Below, one piece after another: positions 1-10,393 of a stretch of DNA of 64,000 bases. The stretch comes from Bacillus sp. SORGH_AS_0510 (GTDB lineage Bacteria > Bacillota > Bacilli > Bacillales > Cytobacillaceae), in the NCBI RefSeq assembly GCF_030818775.1, contig NZ_JAUTAU010000001.1:4600001-4664000 (forward strand), written 5' to 3'. The notes beneath the pieces were generated by a model. It saw nothing but the letters and a program-made list of their open reading frames with translations, had not been told where the DNA came from and ran no database searches. Position 1 is the stretch's first letter, and each line of letters begins with the position of its first letter. The translations under genes were made by a program, and so were the position numbers.

Positions 1-2190
<2,190 letters not shown>

Positions 2191-2396
2191 ATTAGCTCAT
2201 TTTGTTACGTTGGCTAACTTCAATTAAGAAGTTAAATATTATTGTTTGTTGACGTTTTTGTTTGTTTAGTTTTCAAAGAACAATTTCACCATCGCTCAAA
2301 AGCGACTTTATTATCTTACCAAGTTACCAACCGGAAGTCAACAACTTTTTTTAACTTTTTTTCTTGTTTACTGCTGTTTAGCAGCAACAGAAATTA
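2191..2396 (-). other. rRNA operon leader
   Basis: Transcribed leader between the rRNA promoter and 16S. It carries the GTTCTTTGAAAACTA box at 2267-2281 (shared with the 16S-23S spacer), an AT-rich stretch, and a small inverted repeat (GCTGCTAAACAGCAG, near 2371-2385) just after the expected transcription start. No gene is seen. Confidence 0.6.
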
Positions 2397-2425
2397 ATAT
2401 TATACTATAATACTAATTTCGTCAA
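2397..2425 (-). promoter_or_regulatory. rRNA operon promoter (SigA type)
   Basis: On the minus strand TTGACG (-35, 2420-2425) is followed by an AT-rich spacer and overlapping -10 candidates: TATAAT at 2399-2404 with a 15-bp spacer, or TAATAT at 2397-2402 with the standard 17 bp. It lies about 210 bp before 16S, the normal place for a Bacillus rRNA promoter. I see only one clear promoter here rather than a tandem pair. Confidence 0.75.
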
Positions 2426-2626
2426 TCCCGATTTTTATTTTTTAAAAATAAAATAACAAAATCAATGTTATGTTGCATCAGGAATTACTATGTTACTATC
2501 ACTTCTCTCATATGTCAACAGCTTTCTTTGTAATTAAAAGAGGGATTCTTCTATTAGATAAGGAATAATATTTCTAGTTGTAATACTAGTGTAAAATAAT
2601 TTCCACCTTAAGGAGGGCACCAAAAC

Positions 2627-3379
2627 ATGGATAGAAACAGATTTTCAGCAATCGCTCATCGCAATCACGCCTATAGTAATCCTATTAATGAAACAAAGAT
2701 GATGAAAATGATTCAAATGATGTCACTTGAGCCAAACATGAAGGTAATTGATATCGGAGCAGGGAAATGCGAGCTGCTTATTCGTCTAGTAGAGGATTTT
2801 AATATTAGCGGTACTGCTATCGAATTATATGATGGCGCCATTGAAGAAGCCAAACTTAAAGCAATGAAACGAATACCTGAAGATCGTATTGATTTTGTTG
2901 TGGATGATGCAAGCATTGCTGTCCAGAGATGTGAAGCTGATGTATTTAATATAGGAATTTGTATCGGATCGACTCACGCTTTAGGAGGTCTTGAATCTAC
3001 TCTTGAAACGATGAAACGTCTCGTAAAGAAAGATGGATTTATTTTAATAGGAGAAGGCTATTGGAAGAAGAAGCCTAGCAAAGATTACTTAGAAGCATTA
3101 GGCGGCGCAGACGAATCGGAATTGAAAAGCCATCAGGAGAATGTAATGGTCGCTGAAGAACTTGGACTCATTCCTCTTTTTTCTTACGTTGCAAACGAAG
3201 ATGATTGGGATGAATACGAATGGCTTTATTCCTCTTCTATAGAAAATTACTGTTTTGAAAATCCGGATGACCCAGATAAGAATGCCATGCTTGAACGAAT
3301 TCGGAAGTGGCGGAGAACTTATCTGAAATGGGGCCGGGATACACTAGGATTTGGGTTGTATTTGTTCCGGAACAACTAA
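2627..3379 (+). CDS. class I SAM-dependent methyltransferase
   Basis: A 250-residue soluble protein with a Rossmann-type methyltransferase fold. Motif I is VIDIGAGKCELL near residues 40-52, the glycine-rich S-adenosylmethionine loop, followed by an acidic residue after strand 2 (TAIELYDG) and a VVDDAS motif near 93. The substrate cannot be told from sequence. The start is supported by AAGGAGGGC a few bases upstream. It is monocistronic, divergent from the rRNA operon, and followed by a repeat array and no clear terminator. No N-terminal signal or membrane segment is seen. Confidence 0.85.
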   Translation: MDRNRFSAIAHRNHAYSNPINETKMMKMIQMMSLEPNMKVIDIGAGKCELLIRLVEDFNISGTAIELYDGAIEEAKLKAMKRIPEDRIDFVVDDASIAVQRCEADVFNIGICIGSTHALGGLESTLETMKRLVKKDGFILIGEGYWKKKPSKDYLEALGGADESELKSHQENVMVAEELGLIPLFSYVANEDDWDEYEWLYSSSIENYCFENPDDPDKNAMLERIRKWRRTYLKWGRDTLGFGLYLFRNN

Positions 3380-3499
3380 AACGAAAAGCTCATCACCTTT
3401 AATTATAGGAAATTCTTTTATTTGATTATAGCTCTCAAAACTTCTCACAGTGCCCTTAAGTTGCTCTAACTTTTCACAACGGGAATCGTGATTTCTTCA

Positions 3500-3719
3500 C
3501 AATTCCCGTACTTATCTCTTTTCCCCTCTCAAAGGCTTTGTGAACCCTTCACAATTCCCATGCCTCTCTCTTTTCCCCTCTCAAAGGCTTTGTGAACCTT
3601 TCACAATTCCCATACCTCTTTCTTTTCCCCTCTCAAAGGCTTTGTGAACCCTTCACAATTCCCCTACCTCTCTCTTTTCCCCTCTCAAAGGCTTTGTGAA
3701 CCTTTCACAATTCCCCTAC
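3500..3719. repeat. 52-bp tandem repeat array, left part (4 units)
   Basis: The marker AAAGGCTTTGTGAAC recurs at about 3531, 3583, 3635 and 3687, a period of 52 bp. Each unit has a C/T-rich stretch (CTCTCTTTTCCCCTCTC) and a hairpin with arms TTGTGAA and TTCACAA around a 3-4 nt loop. A degenerate copy lies just before (about 3478-3515). The array continues unchanged beyond the IS21-like element at 3720-5900. Units are nearly identical over their whole length, so this is not a CRISPR. Confidence 0.9.
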
Positions 3720-3773
3720 TGTAAATGTCAAGCTAAGTATGTACATTTTTGATTGTTTAAGAATGTACAAAAA

Positions 3774-4526
3774 TTACTCGTTTTCCTTTTCCAAATGATT
3801 TTTAATACGATACGAATCACCAATTATGTTCACAACTGTTGCGTGGTGTAATACACGATCCAATATGGCATTTGCTATTTTTGTATCCTGGAAGACCTCA
3901 TCCCACTGCTTAAAGCTTACATTTGTGGTTAATATGGTGCTTTTTTTCTCATATCTTAAATCAATTAGCTGGAAGAACAATTTGGCATCCTCACGATCAA
4001 TTGGTAGATATCCAATTTCATCAATAATTAATAACTTATACTTTCCATAATGCTTTAATCGACTTTCTAAGCGATTTTCTAATTTTGCTCTTTTTAATTG
4101 CAGGATTAATTCATTACATTTTATAAAATAGGTACTGGTTCGTTTCTTGGCTGCTGCTATCCCTATGGCTGTTGCTAAATGTGTCTTTCCGACTCCACTA
4201 GGTCCCAAGAATACGATATTCTCTTTCTCTTCGAGAAATCGTAATGTTGTAAAATCAAGTATTTGCTGCTTGTTTACTGATGGTTGGAAATTAAAATCAA
4301 AATCCTTTATCTCTTTACGGTGGGGGAAGGCCCCCACCTTGACCATTGAATTAACCATGGTTTTTTCACGCATATCGATTTCATAATTTGTTAGTTTTAA
4401 GAGTGTGTCTACAAAAGATAATTGATTACTCATACCAAAATCAATCGTTTCACCAAGATGACCAATCATCTGTTTTAATTTTAAATACTCAAGGTTTTGC
4501 ATTAATTGTTGATAACTACTATTCAT
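3774..4526 (-). CDS. istB: IS21-family helper ATPase IstB
   Basis: About 250 residues, the family norm. AAA+ ATPase with Walker A GPSGVGKTHLA near residue 106 and Walker B LLIIDEIGYLP near 165. In IS21 elements IstB loads onto target DNA and stimulates the IstA transposase. I chose ATG at 4526 (MNSSYQQLM) because GAGGTG precedes it at good spacing; a longer open frame upstream overlaps istA deeply and lacks a ribosome site. The start overlaps the end of istA by 8 bp, consistent with translational coupling. Confidence 0.93.
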   Translation of the reverse strand: MNSSYQQLMQNLEYLKLKQMIGHLGETIDFGMSNQLSFVDTLLKLTNYEIDMREKTMVNSMVKVGAFPHRKEIKDFDFNFQPSVNKQQILDFTTLRFLEEKENIVFLGPSGVGKTHLATAIGIAAAKKRTSTYFIKCNELILQLKRAKLENRLESRLKHYGKYKLLIIDEIGYLPIDREDAKLFFQLIDLRYEKKSTILTTNVSFKQWDEVFQDTKIANAILDRVLHHATVVNIIGDSYRIKNHLEKENE

Positions 4527-5808
4527 TTTTATACACCTCATCAATCGCTCGTAAGTTATTTTTAGCCAGCTCATCAATATCCGGAAAGTGCGGAAGCCCT
4601 CTTGAGAGTGCCTCAACGTAGTGTTCTTTTTTATAGTTGAGTTTGATTTCACTGACCTCGTGTTTCGCGATTAACTCCGTGTTATAATAAATATGGATTT
4701 GATTATCATATACTTGTAAACCAACGGTTTTCCCTTTGTATTCAGCTGGAACTGAATACTGGTTTGATTTATAAGTAATCATGCAAGCGGAATTGACCTG
4801 TACAAGTTTATGGTGGATCTTATAAGAATCTCTTATTTGCTTTCTTGGTAGGGGCAATAAGAGATTTTTTTCTTGTTCAATGGCCAAAATAGGTATTTTC
4901 CCTGTACCCTGATGGTAACTGTGGTTAATCCGTTCACAAAGGCTCTGCACAAACGCATGAAGCTCCTCATAATCAAATTTTCCCTGATAGGCATGAATCT
5001 CGTCTATCAATTTCATAGGACTTTCAACTTTCCCCTTCGTCCTTGGTCGTCCTGCAATACAAGGCCTTACTTTAAACCCAAAATCCTTTTCAAATTGACC
5101 AAAGCGTTCATTCACTACTCCCTTTGAATACTCGGTTCGTGGTTCATCCATTACTGTTTTCATATTATCCGTCACAAGGTTTTTAGGCACTCCCCCAATG
5201 GCTTCAAAGCTTTCTGTCAGAAAGGACATCAATACGCTTTGTGACTTTGATATTGTTAAATGAAAGGTTCTAAAACGGGAATGGGACAAAAGAAAAACAG
5301 CCACATTTACATAAAGAATTTCTCCATCTTTCGTTATATACCGGATATTCTCCTTCCAATCTATTTGAGCTTGTTCACCCGGAAGGGTTTCATAACGAAT
5401 TACGGAGTGAACAGTTTCTGTACGTTTCCCCTCACTAAAGTATGCTTGAAACTCTGGTTTACGAGCTATATAAGCTCGAAATGTTGACTGGGAACATTCC
5501 AGTCCATGATTATCTTTTAAATACTGCCATAGAACACGTTTATAAAAAAATCTCTGCTTAGACTCTCGGGAAAGCAGTAGCTTTATTACTCCGTAATAAT
5601 CATCTATCTTAGATTCTCTATCTCGTTTCTTTTGAGGCACATATCCATTAATATATTTATCAACTGTCCTCCGATCTACATTTAATTCTCTAGCTAATTT
5701 ACTCTTGTTAATTTTCATATTTAAATTCTCCATAAGAAGTTTAAGTTTTGGTAAGTCTGTAAGACTGTTGATTTCAAAATTTGTTGTAATATCTAGTTGA
5801 ACATACAT
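4519..5808 (-). CDS. istA: IS21-family transposase IstA
   Basis: A 429-residue DDE transposase. An N-terminal helix-turn-helix (NKSKLARELNVDRRTVDKYIN, near residues 30-50) should bind the terminal repeats. The integrase core shows D in QIDWKE, D in VTDNMK and E in the KGKVESP segment. The C-terminal part matches the IstA beta-barrel region. ATG at 5808 follows GAGGTGGAG; a further upstream start is less likely. It lies between the element's inverted repeats and overlaps istB by 8 bp. Confidence 0.93.
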   Translation of the reverse strand: MYVQLDITTNFEINSLTDLPKLKLLMENLNMKINKSKLARELNVDRRTVDKYINGYVPQKKRDRESKIDDYYGVIKLLLSRESKQRFFYKRVLWQYLKDNHGLECSQSTFRAYIARKPEFQAYFSEGKRTETVHSVIRYETLPGEQAQIDWKENIRYITKDGEILYVNVAVFLLSHSRFRTFHLTISKSQSVLMSFLTESFEAIGGVPKNLVTDNMKTVMDEPRTEYSKGVVNERFGQFEKDFGFKVRPCIAGRPRTKGKVESPMKLIDEIHAYQGKFDYEELHAFVQSLCERINHSYHQGTGKIPILAIEQEKNLLLPLPRKQIRDSYKIHHKLVQVNSACMITYKSNQYSVPAEYKGKTVGLQVYDNQIHIYYNTELIAKHEVSEIKLNYKKEHYVEALSRGLPHFPDIDELAKNNLRAIDEVYKNE

Positions 5809-5900
5809 ACTCTCCACCTCGATAAGAGTATGCCATGTACTACCCAAAACTGTACATTCTTATACAATCATTTCTGTACATATTAAAATTAGCATTTATA

Positions 5901-6270
5901 CCCTACCTCTCTCTTTTTCCCTCTCAAAGGCTTTGTGAACCCTTCACAATTCCCATACCTCTCTCTTTTCCCCTCTCAAAGGCTTTGTGAACCTTTCACA
6001 ATTCCCATACCTCTCTCTTTTTCCCTCTCAAAGGCTTTGTGAACCCTTCACAATTCCCATACCTCTCTCTTTTCCCCTCTCAAAGGCTTTGTGAACCTTT
6101 CACAATTCCCATACCTCTTTCTTTTCCCCTCTCAAAGGCTTTGTGAACCTTTCACAATTCCCCTACCTCTCTCTTTTCCCCTCTCAAAGGCTTTGTGAAC
6201 CTTTCACAATTCCCCTACCTCTCTCTTTTTCCCTCTCAAAGGCTTTGTGAACCTTTCACAATTCCCTCGT
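5901..6270. repeat. 52-bp tandem repeat array, right part (7 units)
   Basis: Continuation of the array at 3500-3719 after the IS element. AAAGGCTTTGTGAAC recurs at about 5926, 5978, 6030, 6082, 6134, 6186 and 6238, each exactly 52 bp apart. The TTGTGAA/TTCACAA hairpin is kept in every unit; differences are a few C/T changes in the loop and the pyrimidine tract. Total for the array is 11 units between two convergent genes. Confidence 0.9.
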
Positions 6271-6351
6271 TCACTCCTTTCTCCTGCAACAGGCACTGTG
6301 AACCTCCCCCCTCCCACCTATTACAGTATCAGGAATTTCACCACTACAGAA

Positions 6352-6379
6352 AAACTCAAGCCCCATTCAGCTTGAGTTT
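6352..6379 (-). terminator. rho-independent terminator after the chromate transporter pair
   Basis: Inverted repeat AAACTCAAG (6352-6360) and CTTGAGTTT (6371-6379) followed by T-runs in both directions. It lies directly after the 3' end of the minus-strand transporter genes and could also stop plus-strand transcription coming from the array. Confidence 0.8.
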
Positions 6380-6391
6380 TTTCCTTCTATA

Positions 6392-6922
6392 CTATAAGAA
6401 TATCCCGCCATATATTAACGAAGCCATAATCACATAAGCAGGGTGCACCTTTAATTTTTCAAGGAGAAAAAAGCTTACACCAACCAGAATGATTGTTTGA
6501 AGCAGCCCTGTATCTGTGTAAGAAGTAGAAAAGAAGCTAAATGCCATTACACCTAGCATAACTGCAATAGTTGGTCGAATATAGTTCGTCATCCTCTTTA
6601 CCTTCGGAGAGTCTTTATGTCTATATAAAAGACCTAATAAAACGATCATTAATAGAAGCGATGGGGCTACCGTCGCAAATATTCCTACAATAGACCCCAG
6701 AACCCCACCTATCTCGTAACCAATATAGCCTGACATTTTCGTAGCAATAGGACCAGGCAAAGAGTTCCCTAAGGCTAACACTTCACTAAATTCCGAGACT
6801 GTCATCCACCCGTAATGATCAACTACTTCATTCTCAACTAACGGTATGGAGGCAGGGCCGCCTCCATATCCAACAATTCCTGGTATGAAAAAGGCAAGAA
6901 ATATGTGCCAATAAAGCATCAT
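6392..6922 (-). CDS. half-size CHR-family (chromate) transporter, second subunit
   Basis: A 176-residue membrane protein with the conserved CHR motif FFIPGIVGYGGGPASIPL at the N terminus and NSLPGPIATKMSGYIGY near residues 53-70, plus about five hydrophobic segments. Short CHR proteins work as pairs, equivalent to one full ChrA antiporter. The start ATG overlaps the stop of the preceding gene (ATGA), typical of coupled partners. With the adjacent gamma-glutamyltransferase and AsnC regulator it matches the B. subtilis ywrABCD neighbourhood, so the physiological substrate may not be chromate. Confidence 0.88.
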   Translation of the reverse strand: MMLYWHIFLAFFIPGIVGYGGGPASIPLVENEVVDHYGWMTVSEFSEVLALGNSLPGPIATKMSGYIGYEIGGVLGSIVGIFATVAPSLLLMIVLLGLLYRHKDSPKVKRMTNYIRPTIAVMLGVMAFSFFSTSYTDTGLLQTIILVGVSFFLLEKLKVHPAYVIMASLIYGGIFL

Positions 6923-7491
6923 CCCACCTCTCTTTCACTGGTTTTATCAACTTTAGAAGCCTTATCTCGCTTCACTAAGGCAAACACTAATATAGCTACA
7001 ATTAAGATGGCTGGATGCACGTGCAAAAACTCTAATAATACCAAACTAGCAACCACCGTCACCGCTGCACTAATATGTCCTAACGTTTGGTAGGATTTCT
7101 TATAAAAATCCCAGGTTAATGTAGCCATCATGACACCAACGACAGGCACAACCGCTTTGGTCATGCCAGCTACCCACGGCAGATCCTTGAATGAAGCTAA
7201 GGAGGTGAGCAATATGATCATTAATATAATAGTAGGGACAATGGAAGAGATAATGGCATTTAGCATACCTACATACCCACCTACTCGATAGCCTATATAT
7301 CCTGCCATTTTTGTATTAATCGGCCCTGGTAGGGTATTCGCTAATGCAAGAACATCCGCAAATTCATCATCCGTCATCCATTTAAAAATTTCTACTACCT
7401 CTTTATGAACGAGGGGAATCGAAGAGGGGCCACCTCCATAGCCTAATATTCCGGAACGGAAAAAAGCGATAGATATATCCATCTGTTTCAA
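6919..7491 (-). CDS. half-size CHR-family (chromate) transporter, first subunit
   Basis: A 190-residue paralogue of the next gene, with FFRSGILGYGGGPSSIPLVH at the N terminus and NTLPGPINTKMAGYIGYRVGG near 53-73. Several hydrophobic helices follow, then a short charged C-terminal tail (KRDKASKVDKTSEREVG). The predicted start is TTG at 7491 with AAAGGTG upstream, giving MKQ as in related proteins; an internal ATG at 7482 is the alternative. It lies 24 bp after the gamma-glutamyltransferase gene and is probably cotranscribed with it. Confidence 0.88.
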   Translation of the reverse strand: MKQMDISIAFFRSGILGYGGGPSSIPLVHKEVVEIFKWMTDDEFADVLALANTLPGPINTKMAGYIGYRVGGYVGMLNAIISSIVPTIILMIILLTSLASFKDLPWVAGMTKAVVPVVGVMMATLTWDFYKKSYQTLGHISAAVTVVASLVLLEFLHVHPAILIVAILVFALVKRDKASKVDKTSEREVG

Positions 7492-7515
7492 TATTTATCA
7501 ACACCTTTTATCAAT

Positions 7516-9129
7516 TTACCAGACAGCAATTGCTCCATCTGTTCTGGATTCTGTTCCGCCTGAAAGCACACCAGTCTTAGGGTCTCTCCAAATGATTTGT
7601 CCTCTTCCGAATTCGCCTCCATCTAAGGCTACTTTTACAGCATGCCCCTTTCTTGCGAGCGCACTGGCAATATAGGACGGGAATGTATTCTCAACTAGAA
7701 TTGTCTTTCCCTCCATCCATTGCCATCTCGGTGAATCTAAGGCAGCTTGCGGATTTAAATGGAAGTCAATAGTGTTCATTATCACTTGCGCATGACCTTG
7801 AGGTTGCATATACCCACCCATTACACCAAATGGTCCAACCGCTTCACTATCCTTCGTTAAAAATCCAGGAATAATCGTGTGGTATGTTCTTTTTCCTGGC
7901 TCCAAACGATTCTCATGTGTTGGATCTAATGAGAAATCCGCTCCACGGTTTTGCAAGGCTATCCCTGTTCCAGGAATAACAATCCCAGAACCAAAGCCCA
8001 TATAGTTACTCTGAATAAAGGAAACCATATTCCCTTCCCCATCTGCCGTTGCTAAGTAAACCGTACCGCCTTTTGGAGGTGTACCCGGCTCTGGTGTAAG
8101 AGCAGCATCCCCAATCAAGCTGCGTCGAGCTTCCGCAAATTCTTTAGATAACAACTGTTCTGCTGTCACGGACATTTTTTCCAGATCTGTTACATATTTT
8201 TTCGCATCAGCAAAAGCCAGTTTCATAGCTTCAATCTGCTTATGATACGTCTCAACTGATTCCTTTTCCTTCAGCTCATATCCCTTCAGAATGTTTAGTG
8301 CCATTAAGGCAACGATTCCTTGGCCATTCGGTGGAATCTCCCATACATCATAGCCTCTGTAGTTTACTTTAATAGGCTGGACCCACTCAGGCTTGTAGGC
8401 TGCTAAATCTTCCTTAGAAATGAATCCGCCATGTTGCTTGGAAAACTCGTCAATTCTCTCCGCTAATTCTCCGCGGTAAAAACTTTCGGCATTCGTTTCT
8501 GCAATCTTGCGTAATGTACTGGCATGACCCTTCGAACTCCAAATCTCTCCTATTTGTGGTGCCTTTCCATCGGGAGCAAAGGTTTCAAACCACCCTTTAT
8601 ATTCATCACCAGTAAATAAATCTTTGAATCTATTAAATGCACTATTCCAGTACTTTCCTAGAATAGGTGTGAGCGGATAACCTTTTTCGGCATACTCGAT
8701 CGCCGGTTGTAGCACTGCGCTTAACGGAAGCTTACCAAATCGACGGGACAACTCTGCCCATGCTGCAGGTACTCCCGGAACGGTCACGGGAATAAGGCCA
8801 AAGGTCGGCATTTTTTCATGACCCTTCTCCTTTACTGCGTCGATTGAAATGCTTTTCGGCGACGGTCCACTCGAGTTTAGTCCATGCAGTTCGCCTTTTG
8901 TCCATACAAGTGCGAACGCATCTCCACCGATTCCATTGGAGGTCGGTTCAACCACTGTTAAGCAGGCAGCAGTTGCAATAGCCGCATCAATAGCATTCCC
9001 GCCATTTTTTAATATATCTAGTCCGGCTTGGGCCGCTAAAGGCTGTGATGTCGCCACCATGCCGTTTCTGGCAACAGTCGTCATTCTTTGTGATGAATAC
9101 GGATGATTTAAGTAATCCAAGTTCATCAT
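7516..9129 (-). CDS. ywrD: gamma-glutamyltransferase family protein (YwrD-like)
   Basis: 537 residues, an N-terminal nucleophile hydrolase expected to self-cleave into large and small subunits. The N-terminal GGNAIDAAIATAACLTVVEP motif is clear. The probable catalytic threonine is in PKGGTVYLATADGEGN around residue 356, and the small-subunit GVMGGYMQPQGHAQV motif follows. There is no signal peptide, unlike secreted Ggt, so action on intracellular gamma-glutamyl compounds is likely. The start ATG-ATG follows GGGGG. It is divergent from the AsnC regulator and upstream of the two CHR subunits. Confidence 0.88.
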   Translation of the reverse strand: MMNLDYLNHPYSSQRMTTVARNGMVATSQPLAAQAGLDILKNGGNAIDAAIATAACLTVVEPTSNGIGGDAFALVWTKGELHGLNSSGPSPKSISIDAVKEKGHEKMPTFGLIPVTVPGVPAAWAELSRRFGKLPLSAVLQPAIEYAEKGYPLTPILGKYWNSAFNRFKDLFTGDEYKGWFETFAPDGKAPQIGEIWSSKGHASTLRKIAETNAESFYRGELAERIDEFSKQHGGFISKEDLAAYKPEWVQPIKVNYRGYDVWEIPPNGQGIVALMALNILKGYELKEKESVETYHKQIEAMKLAFADAKKYVTDLEKMSVTAEQLLSKEFAEARRSLIGDAALTPEPGTPPKGGTVYLATADGEGNMVSFIQSNYMGFGSGIVIPGTGIALQNRGADFSLDPTHENRLEPGKRTYHTIIPGFLTKDSEAVGPFGVMGGYMQPQGHAQVIMNTIDFHLNPQAALDSPRWQWMEGKTILVENTFPSYIASALARKGHAVKVALDGGEFGRGQIIWRDPKTGVLSGGTESRTDGAIAVW

Positions 9130-9309
9130 TCATCCCCCTTTTATACATTCGAATTAATTATTCTGCGATTCAATTCCATTTGTTAATCATTTTACTCCTT
9201 TTTATTTACAAACGGAACCATTTTTTCTAAAATTAAATGAGTATAGTAATATGCTGTAAATCTAGGTTAATATAAACATATAAATGGATTGAATCTAGGG
9301 GGACGCCGC

Positions 9310-9759
9310 ATGAAAATTGATGAAATCGATCGCAGGATTATCGAGTTACTGGCTGAAAATGGAAGAATGTCATATGTTGATATTGGTAAGAAACTTAATT
9401 TATCGAGGGTATCAATCCGCGAGAGGGTAAACCAATTACAAGAAAACGGTATTATCGAGAAGTTCACTGTAGTCATTAATTCTGATAAAGTCGGGAAATC
9501 TGTTTCTGCATTCTTCGAGGTCGACTGTGAACCAGCATCCCTTGTCAGCGTTGCCGAAACATTAGCCAATAACCCTAGCGTAGCAAGCTGCTACCAAATG
9601 ACTGGACCAAGTACCTTACATATGCACGTACTTGTTGAGGACTTTTCACGCTTAGAAAAATTTATTAATGAGGAATTATACAGTTTAGAAGGTATAACAA
9701 GAGTTGCCAGTCACATCTTATTGCGTAGGTTTAAGAGTAGGACTGGGTTAAAGTTATAA
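9310..9759 (+). CDS. ywrC: Lrp/AsnC-family transcriptional regulator (YwrC-like)
   Basis: 149 residues. The N-terminal winged helix-turn-helix (IDRRIIELLAENGRMSYVDIGKKL) is followed by a C-terminal RAM ligand-binding domain (VTGPSTL-type loop seen as MTGPSTLHMHVLVEDF). ATG at 9310 is preferred because AGGGGG lies 7 bp upstream; the frame extends to a TTG at 9289 without a better site. It is divergent from ywrD across a 180-bp AT-rich region, so it probably controls that operon and itself. The effector is unknown. Confidence 0.88.
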   Translation: MKIDEIDRRIIELLAENGRMSYVDIGKKLNLSRVSIRERVNQLQENGIIEKFTVVINSDKVGKSVSAFFEVDCEPASLVSVAETLANNPSVASCYQMTGPSTLHMHVLVEDFSRLEKFINEELYSLEGITRVASHILLRRFKSRTGLKL

Positions 9760-9773
9760 GCAAACAAAGAAAA

Positions 9774-9797
9774 TGGCATGAACAAATTGTCCATGCC
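9774..9797 (-). terminator. terminator hairpin between convergent genes
   Basis: GGCATG (9774-9779) pairs with CATGCC (9791-9796), extended by ACA/TGT. On the minus strand it is followed by ATTTTCTTTGTTT, so it fits best as the terminator of the response regulator gene. Confidence 0.6.
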
Positions 9798-9805
9798 TTC
9801 ATCCA

Positions 9806-10327
9806 TCATCCAGTTGGCTGTTTCTTTTTTTCAAAAATAGAGGAAAAGTACTTTCTGACCTGTCCTATTTTGTTGTCAGTCGAAGGTTTTGCAAATGGGC
9901 CATCCTCCAACCGTGAACTAACATCTAGTTTTGAATCGGGATCCATAAGTTCTGGAGAATACACTCTCTTCCCGCTCATAATGCAACGAATCGAACACGC
10001 TAACTCTTCGCTCGGGCTGTCCTTCAATAAATACCCTCTGACATCAGCCTTTAACGCACGCTCTTGATACCCATTCCTTGCAAAGGTAGTTAAAATAATG
10101 ACCTTGCATCCAAGCGACTTCATAGCCTCTGCTGCATCTAGACCGCTCATTTTCGGCATCTCTATATCCATTAGACACACATCAGGCTGAAATTGTTGGA
10201 CAAGTGAAAGCGCCTCTTCCCCGTTACGGGCTTGACCGACCACTTCCATATCTTCTTCCAAATCAAGCAGGGAACCCATGGCTGCAAGCAGCATTTCCTG
10301 ATCCTCTGCTATGACAATTCGAATCAT
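9806..10327 (-). CDS. DesR-like response regulator lacking most of its DNA-binding domain
   Basis: 173 residues. The receiver domain is intact: acidic pocket ED near residues 8-9, phospho-acceptor D54 in CLMDIEMPKMSG, T in IILTTF and K in LLKD. It resembles DesR/NarL regulators, which are about 200 residues with a LuxR helix-turn-helix. Here the stretch after YSPELMD is non-conserved, and only NKIGQVRKYFSSIFEKK (about 152-168) recalls the LuxR recognition helix. That suggests an in-frame deletion. It is downstream of the desaturase gene, but no DesK kinase is adjacent. It may be non-functional or act by protein contact. Confidence 0.75.
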   Translation of the reverse strand: MIRIVIAEDQEMLLAAMGSLLDLEEDMEVVGQARNGEEALSLVQQFQPDVCLMDIEMPKMSGLDAAEAMKSLGCKVIILTTFARNGYQERALKADVRGYLLKDSPSEELACSIRCIMSGKRVYSPELMDPDSKLDVSSRLEDGPFAKPSTDNKIGQVRKYFSSIFEKKKQPTG

Positions 10328-10368
10328 TAGGTTCTCTCCTTATCTGGCAGCTAGTTACATTTTTAAGA

Positions 10369-10389
10369 AAACCCCCAATACGGGGGTTT
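10369..10389 (-). terminator. terminator after the desaturase gene
   Basis: Hairpin AAACCCCC (10369-10376), loop AATAC, GGGGGTTT (10382-10389), followed by a T-rich stretch on either strand. It lies right at the 3' end of the desaturase gene and separates it from the response regulator. Confidence 0.8.
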
Positions 10390-10393
10390 CTTT

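Larger units (their letters stand above)
3720..5900 (-). mobile_element. complete IS21-family insertion sequence (2181 bp)
   Basis: Carries istA and istB in the usual overlapping order. The ends align as gap-free imperfect inverted repeats of about 49 bp (3720-3768 against 5852-5900): both have TAAATG six bases in, TATGTACA near 19-26 and end with TGATTGT-TAAGAATGTAC. The flanks carry a 6-bp direct repeat CCCTAC (3714-3719 and 5901-5906), within the 4-8 bp usual for IS21. The element sits inside one unit of the 52-bp array; the repeat phase resumes after it. Both genes look intact, so it may be active. Confidence 0.93.
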
